The position numbers and the translations under genes are program-made. Positions 18,369 to 26,246 of a stretch of 64,000 nucleotides of DNA are shown piece after piece. Source of the stretch: Candidatus Dichloromethanomonas elyunquensis (GTDB lineage: Bacteria > Bacillota > Desulfitobacteriia > Desulfitobacteriales > Syntrophobotulaceae). How positions within the stretch are numbered: the stretch's first letter is position 1; every line of letters begins with the position of its first letter. The notes under the pieces were generated by a model that did no database searches, had not been told where the DNA came from, and worked only from the letters and a program-made list of their open reading frames with translations. Location: contig LNDB01000004.1 in the NCBI GenBank assembly GCA_001515265.1, forward strand, positions 90,104 to 154,103, written 5' to 3'.

Positions 18369-19159
18369 CAGAGCAACCCCCCTAAGTACTGTCTGGCCAG
18401 CAATACGGATACGATTAAAAAAGCATTCAACAATACTGCCGGCAAGAAACCCTTCCAAGAATAAGGAACTGCCTCTTCCAGTACTATAATATCTCCGTCA
18501 TATCCTCTGGCTTCCATCGCCGTGTAAATTTGATCCGACCGTTTGTAGGCCCGGATGAAAAGAGTCGCGGCTAAGGCGCCCAAAGAATGATACCCTGCTT
18601 TCAGTCCGGAATAGCCTAAGCGGGAATTTTGCGCCGTAACCATTGTCTCCGTTGTTTCCGTCAATATAAAAATAAACCGGTAAATTAAACTCATCAATTC
18701 CACCAGAAGTTTAGGACATTTTAGCTTCCGCAGCGCGGACAGGAGATCAACCATCGGCGTATTCAGAGACAGATAATATAAGCAGGATACTGCTCCCAAC
18801 GCCCTGAAGAAAAGCCGTACAGCTGTCTCCATCCCCGCTTTGGAAAAGCCTAGAAAAGTACCGAACACTGGCACGGACAGAACAAACTGCTGGGGATCAT
18901 TGGAGATTTGAAAAGCTATCATCAATACTCCTAAGATTAAAAACGACATCGGGAGGAGCAGCAGTTTAAGAAAAAAGGGAAGGGGTATCCCGCCCTTCCT
19001 GACCGACACCCATGTCATGACCAATAAAATAACGAGCGAGGGCAGGATGGAGTTCGCCCAAAGGCAGACACACAGGGTTATGAAAGCAAAAGCAATTTTT
19101 TCTATGGAATTTTTTTGATGCAGTTTTGATGCGTAGGCATACTTGTCTATATTGATCAT
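18368..19159 (-). CDS. cbiQ: Cobalt ECF transporter membrane component
   Basis: A 263-residue T-component with about five to six helices. It begins INIDKYAYASKLH, as CbiQ proteins do, and carries the coupling motif MEARGYDGD (the Ala-Arg-Gly box) at about 220 that docks on the ATPase; an earlier SRLGYSGLK forms the second coupling element. It lies 23 bases after cbiN and overlaps cbiO by one base, which suggests translational coupling. Confidence 0.92.
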   Translation of the reverse strand: MINIDKYAYASKLHQKNSIEKIAFAFITLCVCLWANSILPSLVILLVMTWVSVRKGGIPLPFFLKLLLLPMSFLILGVLMIAFQISNDPQQFVLSVPVFGTFLGFSKAGMETAVRLFFRALGAVSCLYYLSLNTPMVDLLSALRKLKCPKLLVELMSLIYRFIFILTETTETMVTAQNSRLGYSGLKAGYHSLGALAATLFIRAYKRSDQIYTAMEARGYDGDIIVLEEAVPYSWKGFLPAVLLNAFLIVSVLLARQYLGGLL

Positions 19160-19182
19160 GCTTTTCCCCTTAAATAGTACAA

Positions 19183-19515
19183 CTAAGCTTTATTTCTGTT
19201 TTCTTCTCTTTTGCTGCGCCCTCTCAGGTACCCCAGCCCATAGAAGAGAATGCCGGAACCAAGCGCTGCTTGAAGAGTAAACAGCAAGCTTGCTATTTCT
19301 CCGCTGGGAGGCTCCCAAACGGAAGAAAACCAAGGTTTATAGCCTGGATCAATCGTAGAGATCGCATCTTTGGCCTGATCGTCCGATCCGCCGAATTCGG
19401 CATCTTTAGCCATAACCAGCGGTATAACGGCCAACAATACAACAATGACGATTAATATCAAGTTTGTGGCTATTCTATTTTTATTACCCAGCTTATGATT
19501 ATTACCAATACTCAT
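19183..19515 (-). CDS. cbiN: Cobalt transport auxiliary protein
   Basis: A 110-residue membrane protein with an N-terminal helix ([17 protein letters not shown]), an extracytoplasmic loop with [12 protein letters not shown] and [24 protein letters not shown], and a second helix [17 protein letters not shown]. This two-helix plan with the PWF...EPPSGEI motif is diagnostic of CbiN, which helps CbiM load cobalt. It overlaps cbiM by four bases. Confidence 0.93.
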   Translation of the reverse strand: MSIGNNHKLGNKNRIATNLILIVIVVLLAVIPLVMAKDAEFGGSDDQAKDAISTIDPGYKPWFSSVWEPPSGEIASLLFTLQAALGSGILFYGLGYLRGRSKREENRNKA

Positions 19516-20273
19516 CGCAAGGCCTCCTTGGAAAATATCTTTAAAGATTGGAACTCATCGTCTTTAAGGTAATTCATAATTGCATTGAAGATAATCACGG
19601 TGAGGATCCCTTCACTGATGGCCAACGGAATTTGGGTTACAGCAAAAATGCTCATAAATTTAACCGTTGAAGCCATAACCCCTCCCGTCGGATCAGGAAA
19701 AGCAAAGGCCAATTGGAACGCCGTTGTAATATAAGTAGCCAAATCCCCCAATGCTGCGGCCAAAAATACTGCAAGCGACCGTGATCCTTTGGTCTTTAGC
19801 ACAATGATATAAACCGCATAAGCAACAAACGGACCGACAACCGCCATTGAAAAAGTATTGGCTCCCAGGGTAGTAAGTCCTCCATGCGCAAGCAAAATGG
19901 CTTGGAATAATAAGACTATAACGCCAAGAACACTCATAATCGCCGGACCGAATAATATTGCACCTAAACCTGTTCCGGTGGGATGCGAACAGCTTCCGGT
20001 AACAGAGGGTATTTTCAAAGAGGATAAAACAAAGACAAACGCTCCGGCCATCGCCAGCAGTAATTTCAGTTTCGGAAATTCTATTGTTATTTTGCGCAGG
20101 GAATACAAGCCGTAAGCTAAAAACGGGATTGTCAGAACACCCCAGGAAATACACCAGACGGGGGGCAAAAAGCCTTCCATAATATGCATGGCAAAAACGT
20201 TTTTAGGCAATAAGACCAGCATCAGCGTAATGCTTGCGATCATCGGTATTCTTTTACTATTCATTAGCGTCAC
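19512..20273 (-). CDS. cbiM: Cobalt ECF transporter substrate-binding membrane protein
   Basis: The 253-residue S-component binds Co2+ with its mature N-terminus. An N-terminal signal-like helix ends in [13 protein letters not shown]: cleavage before Met-His would give the MHIMEGF start used for metal coordination in CbiM/NikM. Other conserved elements are the [17 protein letters not shown] loop with its histidine and [22 protein letters not shown]. About six or seven helices. It follows cbiJ after 32 bases. First gene of the cbiMNQO set. Confidence 0.93.
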   Translation of the reverse strand: MTLMNSKRIPMIASITLMLVLLPKNVFAMHIMEGFLPPVWCISWGVLTIPFLAYGLYSLRKITIEFPKLKLLLAMAGAFVFVLSSLKIPSVTGSCSHPTGTGLGAILFGPAIMSVLGVIVLLFQAILLAHGGLTTLGANTFSMAVVGPFVAYAVYIIVLKTKGSRSLAVFLAAALGDLATYITTAFQLAFAFPDPTGGVMASTVKFMSIFAVTQIPLAISEGILTVIIFNAIMNYLKDDEFQSLKIFSKEALR

Positions 20274-20305
20274 CTTTCTTTTCTATTTTATGCTTAACGT
20301 AAGAT

Positions 20306-21031
20306 TCATGTTTTAGGAATATTCTTATCGATCCAGCTTATGAGTTCACTGACATTATTAATGGTCAACCCATAGCCAACTATATTTTTCCGTATCAGCA
20401 GAATTTCCAAACCCAGTTCTAAAGCAGCCGAGATTTTCGTATCCGTCCCCCCGGCAGGACCGCTGTCCTTTGTCAACACTATGTCCGCCCCATAAAACTT
20501 GAACAGCGCTTTATTAATATCTTTGGAAAAAGGGCCTTGCATCGCCAGGATATCGCGAGGATGAAGACCTAAATCCTGACATTTCTGCACCAGATGCCCT
20601 TCTGGAAGAACCCGGACAATGAATCGGGCCATGCCGGCAAAGGAGCTATGCACAATGCTTTCCAATTGATAACTGCCGGTAGTAACGAAGACCTTAACCT
20701 GCCGTTCTTTTTCTCTGTATAATGCACTAATACGCTCATTTAAACGATGCAATGCTTCTTCCCAACTATATGCCTGAGAAATTAAGGAACTTTTCGGAAT
20801 ATTCGTTTCCGGTCTTTCGAACCGGAGATAAGGAATACCGGTTTGTTCACAAAATTTACTAAGAGAGACAAATTTAACGCTGGAAGGATGGCTGAGATCA
20901 AGAATAACGGAAGGGACTGACAGGTCATCTCTATCTGTCCACGTCGACATCCTGCGAAAGCGGATCGCCCTGTTTTGAAGGTATTCGCTAATCTCACGGG
21001 CCGCAGGCGTTTCTCCCAGAAGAATAATCAT
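20306..21031 (-). CDS. cbiJ: Precorrin-6A / cobalt-precorrin-6A reductase
   Basis: Reduces the macrocycle at the 6A stage of cobalamin synthesis. Family landmarks are VILDLSHPSSVKFVSLS, YLRFERP, VFVTTGSYQLES, the VRVLPEGHLVQKCQDLGLHPRDILAMQGPFSKDIN stretch (shown here only as landmarks: LHPRDILAMQGPFS) and LTKDSGPAGGTDTK near the C-terminus. About 241 residues from the ATG at 21031, which has GGAGG six bases upstream; longer starts lack a site. It is the first gene behind the cobalamin riboswitch. Other cbi biosynthesis genes are not adjacent. Confidence 0.88.
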   Translation of the reverse strand: MIILLGETPAAREISEYLQNRAIRFRRMSTWTDRDDLSVPSVILDLSHPSSVKFVSLSKFCEQTGIPYLRFERPETNIPKSSLISQAYSWEEALHRLNERISALYREKERQVKVFVTTGSYQLESIVHSSFAGMARFIVRVLPEGHLVQKCQDLGLHPRDILAMQGPFSKDINKALFKFYGADIVLTKDSGPAGGTDTKISAALELGLEILLIRKNIVGYGLTINNVSELISWIDKNIPKT

Positions 21032-21073
21032 TTTTTCCTCCATAGCCGATAGACAAAATCCGGATAACAATAA

Positions 21074-21095
21074 AACCCTTCACTATGGAAGGGTG
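21074..21095 (-). terminator. Expression-platform terminator of the cobalamin riboswitch
   Basis: CCCTTC (21076-21081) pairs with GAAGGG (21088-21093) around six bases, with one more A-T pair outside, and TTTTA follows on the minus strand. It lies 40 bases before the cbiJ start, so it can stop transcription before the operon. Confidence 0.75.
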
Positions 21096-21350
21096 GTAAA
21101 GAGTCTAACCAGTATCAGAAAACGGTAAGAATCCCGAAAGCACAGGGTATTCACCTCCCTAACACATCCCGTAGGTTGCCGTAGTTGTTGGCAAGAGCAG
21201 GTTTCCTGGCTCAAGATCTTTATCGGCTCACGTCTTCCCAGGCAAATCCCAGTGACATTTTGTGAATCGACTCCCTTGTACAGTGGCGGGCACCGCGTCA
21301 GCTTTAACTGACTTCCCTTTTCGATTTTTGCCCTCAGGCAAGAATCACTC
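21096..21350 (-). ncRNA. Cobalamin (B12) riboswitch
   Basis: On the minus strand the conserved core is clear: GGTGCCCGCCACTG at about 21281-21294, preceded by a GGGAAG/TCAG arm, and the B12 box AGCCAGGAAACCTGC at 21197-21211. The order and roughly 70-base spacing match the class I aptamer. Further stems and the terminator at 21074-21095 form the expression platform. High cobalamin should shut off cbiJ and cbiMNQO. The open frame on this strand (21083-21352) is not a gene. Confidence 0.93.
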
Positions 21351-21472
21351 ATTACCGCATATGTAATTGTTACTTCATTATATCATTAGTTTTAAAATTT
21401 GTATAGCATCCTAGACAAATATAATTACCAAATTTTTTTGTTATCTGAATAACTCTTTTATGCCACTAAAAC

Positions 21473-22420
21473 CTACTGTATCTCGTAAGATACCCCGCTG
21501 CACGATTCTTCCCAGGCAGATTTTATCCTCGGTAAGATATCTTCCCAGACGCGGGAAATTATCACAATTTTTGTCTCTTTTCCAACGGCATTGACAGGTT
21601 TTATTTCAACTTTGTCATTCACTCCATCCAGATAAAACCAGCCCTTCTCGGAAAAAATGAAACCTTTGATACGAAAACTGTCTTTTAACAGTGACCTGGC
21701 GAATTCCACTGCCTGCTCAGGATCTAAATTTTCTTTGGTAGTTACTACGTAATGAACGGGTCTTTTATAGGGTACTTTGACATTGCGCTCCACGTCCTGT
21801 CTGCCTTCTCTTGCCGTTAGGTCACGGTCAAGAATTCCCTCTACTTTGGTGAAACTAGTCTCGATAATGGGGACAGCGGGATTGAGTTCTTTAATCTTTT
21901 CCCGTACCTGATGTATTCTTTCTTGATCCGCCAAATCAACTTTATTAATGATCACATACTCGCTGTTGATAACCTGCTCTTCAACAGCGTTGACAACGCC
22001 TACCAAATCCAGGAAATTCTCCGGATCAACCAATCCGATCATCCCGCGGTAATTGTAGCGTTGGCCCGTTAATGTATTCATTTCCTGCAATAGACTATTT
22101 ATAGGAGAAGGATTGGCCATGCCGGATGTTTCCACCAGAAGATATTTCAGAGGATATTGCGATAAATGAACCAAAGCGTCTACAAATTTTCCAGACAAAC
22201 AACTGCAGAATATTTGCCCGTTGTTCAATTCCCGGATCTGAATTCCCTGGTTATGAATCAAAGGGGTATCGACGCTGACCTTTCCCCATTCATTAATAAT
22301 GACGCCGACCTTTTCATTCTTTTCGGCCAGACAGTCCAAAAGATTATTCATTAATGTCGTTTTACCCGACCCTAAAAATCCGGTAATAATGAACAGCTGA
22401 ATAGGTTCTTTATCGGTCAT
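21473..22420 (-). CDS. CobW-family (G3E) GTPase, metallochaperone type
   Basis: A 315-residue G3E GTPase. The P-loop is TGFLGSGKTT (about 13-22), the family metal site appears as FCSC (Cys72, Cys74) in place of the usual CxCC, switch II is LVETSG (about 95-100) and base recognition is NKVD (about 159). A C-terminal CobW domain follows (about 220-310). Family members deliver zinc or cobalt, or service B12 enzymes. It begins one base after the UroD/thioredoxin fusion ends, so the two are almost certainly one unit and probably partners. Confidence 0.85.
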   Translation of the reverse strand: MTDKEPIQLFIITGFLGSGKTTLMNNLLDCLAEKNEKVGVIINEWGKVSVDTPLIHNQGIQIRELNNGQIFCSCLSGKFVDALVHLSQYPLKYLLVETSGMANPSPINSLLQEMNTLTGQRYNYRGMIGLVDPENFLDLVGVVNAVEEQVINSEYVIINKVDLADQERIHQVREKIKELNPAVPIIETSFTKVEGILDRDLTAREGRQDVERNVKVPYKRPVHYVVTTKENLDPEQAVEFARSLLKDSFRIKGFIFSEKGWFYLDGVNDKVEIKPVNAVGKETKIVIISRVWEDILPRIKSAWEESCSGVSYEIQ

Positions 22421-23776
22421 TTACATCACGTCCTCTATCTCTTTGCGCAAATCGTCCAGGCTGGGAATAATGGATGAATATTTTAATTGTCCGTTAACGT
22501 ATAAACTCGGCAGCTGTTTTACTCCCATTTCCTTGGTGCGGGAAATATCCTCTAAATTGTTATACCGATATTCCACTACCTCAATTTTATCTCCAAAATG
22601 TTTCTGTGCATCTTGCGCAACCGCCCACATATAGGTACAGGCGGCGCAGGCGGTGGGGTCCAGTAAAAAAGCCTCCACCAGAGGCTTTTTCAAATGCGCA
22701 TAATCAGGAAGCTTAACTTCTACATTAATATCGCTTAATTCATAATTGACAACCATCTCACGGGCTTTTTCAGTCTGCAAAACTGCATGGGATACGGCAA
22801 TGGTGTTCTCGATAGGTGTAGCAAAGGGCATGTCACAACCGGGAGCAATGATTACGTTTTTCGTGCACTTATCCAGGCTGTCAATTAAATCAATTGTAGC
22901 CTTTATATTATCCATTTGGTTGCCGAAAAGCATAACTGTGGTTAAAGGAATATTCCCCCCTATTACCACATTATATTTATCCGTAATCCTTTTCGCTTCG
23001 GCCATATTCACATTCTCATCAATGGAAATGGAATCCGGTCCGGCAAGACACATCAGTTCAAGAATGTGGGTGGCATTGCCGCAAATAAATAAGGAAGAAA
23101 AGGCGCCTTTTTCTCGTATATAATCAAATATTCTTTTATGAGGTCCACTTATATATTTTGAAAAATAAGCTGGGGAAACCTGTGATGCAACACTATCAAC
23201 AGGGACAATAACATCTGCCCCCGCATCTAAATAGAACTGGGCCATTTGAAGAGAAATTTCCGTAGTATAAGCCATAATTTCCTTTACATATTCCGGATTC
23301 TTTTTTAAATCTCGAAATAGCTGAGTGCCCCTTAAATGAGAAGCCAATGTAAAAGGCCCGCAAAAAAGGCCATAAAGGGCGGTCTTATCTCCTACGGCTT
23401 TTTTCATGCGCCGAGTAACATCCAACACAATTGGTATCCGGCCATCGTCTTTATTGATAATTTTTTTTGTCGAGATGACCTGGGTTTCCGCCAAAGGATT
23501 ATCTATCACGCAAGGCGGCCCATTTTTTGCCCATATTACTTTACATCCTAAAATTTCCGGTTCCAGCTGCAAGTCAAAAACGATTACCTGCCCGTCAGGA
23601 TTATATACTTTATTGACTTCCATTAAGGATTCAAAGAGTTTATCTCCATCCTGGTATACTTCCGCAGCATTATATCCCTTTAGTGTTCCGGCATGTACAC
23701 CTGCAAACGGTATCCAGCCGGGACGGGGCACCTCTTCATGCTTGAAAATCTTATAGATTATTTCTTTTCCTGTCAT
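22421..23776 (-). CDS. UroD-family (MtaA-like) protein fused to a thioredoxin-like domain
   Basis: Residues 1 to about 345 are a uroporphyrinogen-decarboxylase-type barrel like those of methylcobamide:coenzyme M methyltransferases (MtaA, CmuA C-terminal). Residues about 350-451 are a thioredoxin/glutaredoxin-like domain with a CAAC motif (377-380) and the cis-Pro loop QLPSLYVNG. The MtaA zinc site is H-x-C plus a distant Cys; here it reads F-x-C (Phe230, Cys232) with Cys314 kept, so the histidine ligand is missing. The substrate is unknown; a role in corrinoid or thiol methyl transfer is inference. AAGGAG precedes the start; cobW follows directly. Confidence 0.75.
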   Translation of the reverse strand: MTGKEIIYKIFKHEEVPRPGWIPFAGVHAGTLKGYNAAEVYQDGDKLFESLMEVNKVYNPDGQVIVFDLQLEPEILGCKVIWAKNGPPCVIDNPLAETQVISTKKIINKDDGRIPIVLDVTRRMKKAVGDKTALYGLFCGPFTLASHLRGTQLFRDLKKNPEYVKEIMAYTTEISLQMAQFYLDAGADVIVPVDSVASQVSPAYFSKYISGPHKRIFDYIREKGAFSSLFICGNATHILELMCLAGPDSISIDENVNMAEAKRITDKYNVVIGGNIPLTTVMLFGNQMDNIKATIDLIDSLDKCTKNVIIAPGCDMPFATPIENTIAVSHAVLQTEKAREMVVNYELSDINVEVKLPDYAHLKKPLVEAFLLDPTACAACTYMWAVAQDAQKHFGDKIEVVEYRYNNLEDISRTKEMGVKQLPSLYVNGQLKYSSIIPSLDDLRKEIEDVM

Positions 23777-23985
23777 TATGTTAGTTCACTCCTTATTTTA
23801 GATTTACTTTCGCTACGGTTATATGAATCAATGGTATGGGTATAAAATAACTTATTATAAATCATAGGTTAATTTGATATATAATTCAAGCAATTTCTAT
23901 CAAAAAATTTTTCCGAAAACACTGCTGTAATAATCAGAAGATGACGTGGCTATATCGATGCCAATATCTCTGGAAATGGAATCAT

Positions 23986-24013
23986 TTGACTTCTCATCCA
24001 TACTAATTATAGA
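23986..24013 (+). promoter_or_regulatory. Promoter of the padR-glpF-cobW unit
   Basis: TTGACT at 23986-23991, a 16-base spacer and TATAGA at 24008-24013 match a sigma-A promoter. It leads directly into the padR-like gene and lies in the 256-base divergent region shared with the UroD/CobW unit. Confidence 0.6.
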
Positions 24014-24032
24014 ATAAAAAGAGGTGATGATA

Positions 24033-24425
24033 ATGTCTAATAATTGTGAAGGTCTAATAGAAGAAAAACTCAAATGCTCCTGCAGAGGTTATAACCTGGA
24101 CAAGCTGCTGCAGCCAAGCATCTTAATTATTCTTGCAAAACAGAAATTGCATGGATACTTAATTGTTCAAGAACTTGAAAACAGGAATCTCTTACACGGA
24201 GAAAAAGCAGACACAGCCGGTATTTACCGTACTTTAGCGACATTGGAAAACAAAGGGAGGGTTCAATTTGAATGGGATTTGCAAGGAACAGGACCTGCCA
24301 AGAAAACCTACAAAATAACTGAGTCTGGTCTGGAATGCCTATCCAATTGGATCCAAACTCTTCAGGATTATAGAAAAACAATTGATCTTATAATCGAAGA
24401 AGCGAAAACCACTTTTATAGAATAG
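24033..24425 (+). CDS. PadR-family transcriptional regulator
   Basis: A 130-residue winged-helix protein: LLQPSILIILAKQKLHGYLIVQELE is the helix-turn-helix start and TAGIYRTLATLENKGRVQFEWD the recognition helix and wing; the C-terminus is a short dimerisation helix. Its N-terminus has an unusual CSC motif, which could sense metal or redox. The start at 24033 has GAGG eight bases upstream; earlier GTG and ATG codons overlap the binding site. It lies 12 bases before the channel gene and probably controls both divergent units. Confidence 0.82.
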   Translation: MSNNCEGLIEEKLKCSCRGYNLDKLLQPSILIILAKQKLHGYLIVQELENRNLLHGEKADTAGIYRTLATLENKGRVQFEWDLQGTGPAKKTYKITESGLECLSNWIQTLQDYRKTIDLIIEEAKTTFIE

Positions 24426-24437
24426 AACAAAAAGGAT

Positions 24438-25265
24438 ATGATTGACATGAAATATCAACGTGAATTTGCCGGAGAACTAATCGGCACGTTTTTACTGGTC
24501 TTATTTGGGTGCGGCTCTGTGGCAGTAAGCGTGTTGTTTAATTCACACCAGGGGTTATTTCAGGTAGGGATGGTGTGGGGAATCGGGGTAAGCCTGGCAA
24601 TTTATGTTACAAGACATTTGTCCTGTGCCCATTTAAATCCTGCGGTTACGTTGGCCATGGTGACAAGTAAAAGAATGGTGGCAAGAAAAATGCCGGTTTA
24701 TCTGATTGCCCAGTTCCTTGGGGCTTTTCTGGCTGGTCTTATATTATTTTTGTTGTTTGAGCCCTCCATTTTAAGTTTTGAAAAAATTCACAACATCATC
24801 CGCGGCTCATGTGATTCTATACAGACCGCTAAAATGTTCGGAGAATTCTATAATCAGCCTGAAAGCATTTCAGTTGTATCGATGCCGCTGGCCATGGCAG
24901 TTGAGGGATTTGGAACTTTCCTACTTGTTTTGATGATTTTCTCTCTTACAGAGGGTTGTAATCTTGGAAGGCCGCACGATAATCTGACGCCCATATTTAT
25001 TGGTTTAACTGTAGCCTCAATCATTTGCCTGCTTGCGCCTTTGACACAGGCCGGGCTGAATCCTGCCAGAGATCTGAGCCCTCGTATGGTTGCCTGGATA
25101 TTTGGATGGGGGAACGCTGCATTCCCTGATAGAACCGGCGGCTTTTTCTTTGTCTATATTCTGGCGCCAATCATCGGTGGCCAGGTTGCAGGCTTCTTTT
25201 TTACAAAAATAATAGAGCCGCTTATGAAAAAACCGGCTGAAAGCTGTGAATGTCAAGATATTTGA
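24438..25265 (+). CDS. Aquaporin/glycerol facilitator (MIP family)
   Basis: A 275-residue MIP channel with six helices and both NPA boxes: HLNPAVT in the first half and GLNPARDLSPR in the second. The Asp after the second NPAR is typical of glycerol-conducting members, so glycerol or another small neutral solute is more likely than pure water. The tail is short and cysteine-containing (ESCECQDI). Its end overlaps the frame of the following CobW-like gene. A channel between two G3E GTPases and a methyltransferase-like protein is unusual. Confidence 0.88.
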   Translation: MIDMKYQREFAGELIGTFLLVLFGCGSVAVSVLFNSHQGLFQVGMVWGIGVSLAIYVTRHLSCAHLNPAVTLAMVTSKRMVARKMPVYLIAQFLGAFLAGLILFLLFEPSILSFEKIHNIIRGSCDSIQTAKMFGEFYNQPESISVVSMPLAMAVEGFGTFLLVLMIFSLTEGCNLGRPHDNLTPIFIGLTVASIICLLAPLTQAGLNPARDLSPRMVAWIFGWGNAAFPDRTGGFFFVYILAPIIGGQVAGFFFTKIIEPLMKKPAESCECQDI

Positions 25266-25291
25266 TTGAAGAAGAGAGGATTAAAGACGCA

Positions 25292-26215
25292 ATGAAGACA
25301 CGAATTATTATGGTTGGCGGATTTTTAGGAGCGGGAAAAACTACCCTGCTTTGGGAGTGCGCACGCAAAATCACTGAAAGTGGGAAACATGTCGGATTGA
25401 TCTGCACCGATCTTTCCGCCACCATACTTCAACCTTTGAAAGAGAAATTTCAGGATACCCTTGTCGTTGCCCCATTGACCGTGCTGGCAGATCCCAGCAG
25501 ACTATCTGCTATCCTTGATGGCGGAACATCGGGACTGCATAGGAGTGCGGCTTATATCTTCCGCAAGCAACTAGAAGAAGCGGACATCATACTAATAAAC
25601 AAAACGGATATGCTGACCCATGACGCGCTTGAAGTTTTAATGCAGCGCACATCAAAAGAATGGCCGCTGGCTCAAGTCGCTGCCATCAGTGCCAAAACAG
25701 GTGAAGGTCTGCAGAAATGGTTAGATGATGTAATGAAACGACTTGATTCCGGAACTCATCTTGCTGAGGTAGACTATGATGTATATTCTGAAGGAGAAGC
25801 GGTGCTGGGGTGGTTGAATGCAAGTTTTCAACTAAAAGGCAACCTTGTAGATTGGGACGAGCTGTTAAGCACTCTGCTTCACTCATTGAGCCGGAGATTC
25901 GATCAAATTGATGTTGCTGTAGGTCATGTGAAATTATTGATTGAAGATGACAACCGGTATTCCATAGGTAATTTAACGGGGAAAAGCGATACCATCAGAA
26001 TGCGTGGTAGCATCGGTTCAGGAAACCAAGCAAAATTGATTATCAATGCACGCGTTCAGATGGCACCGGCAGAACTGGAATACATTATACGCGAAGAACA
26101 ATCCAATAGCTGTGGCGATAAAATCAGGTGCGAAACAATTGAATTCAACTGTTTAAGCCCGGGGCGTCCGAATCCAACCTATCGCTATGATAAAGTCACT
26201 TCTCGGGAAAAATAA
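25292..26215 (+). CDS. CobW-like G3E GTPase lacking the metal-binding/switch segment
   Basis: It opens with MVGGFLGAGKTTLLWECARKI (P-loop shortened here to GGFLGAGKTT) and has a later NKTD guanine motif. In full family members about 60-70 residues lie between VGLI and CTDLSATILQPL, including the GxCxCC metal motif and switch II; here VGLI is joined directly to CTDLSATILQPL. The rest of the protein (about 308 residues) is intact and in frame. Either the gene is defective, it is a specialised short form, or the assembly lost about 200 bases. The ATG at 25292 puts the P-loop near the N-terminus; an upstream frame begins at 25250. Confidence 0.65.
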   Translation: MKTRIIMVGGFLGAGKTTLLWECARKITESGKHVGLICTDLSATILQPLKEKFQDTLVVAPLTVLADPSRLSAILDGGTSGLHRSAAYIFRKQLEEADIILINKTDMLTHDALEVLMQRTSKEWPLAQVAAISAKTGEGLQKWLDDVMKRLDSGTHLAEVDYDVYSEGEAVLGWLNASFQLKGNLVDWDELLSTLLHSLSRRFDQIDVAVGHVKLLIEDDNRYSIGNLTGKSDTIRMRGSIGSGNQAKLIINARVQMAPAELEYIIREEQSNSCGDKIRCETIEFNCLSPGRPNPTYRYDKVTSREK

Positions 26216-26246
26216 AACCTTTGATACGGAAACTATCTTTTCTAGC

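Noticed and set aside
21083..21352. An 89-residue minus-strand open frame
   Set aside because: It lies exactly over the cobalamin riboswitch and its codons follow the conserved RNA blocks; no protein similarity is expected.
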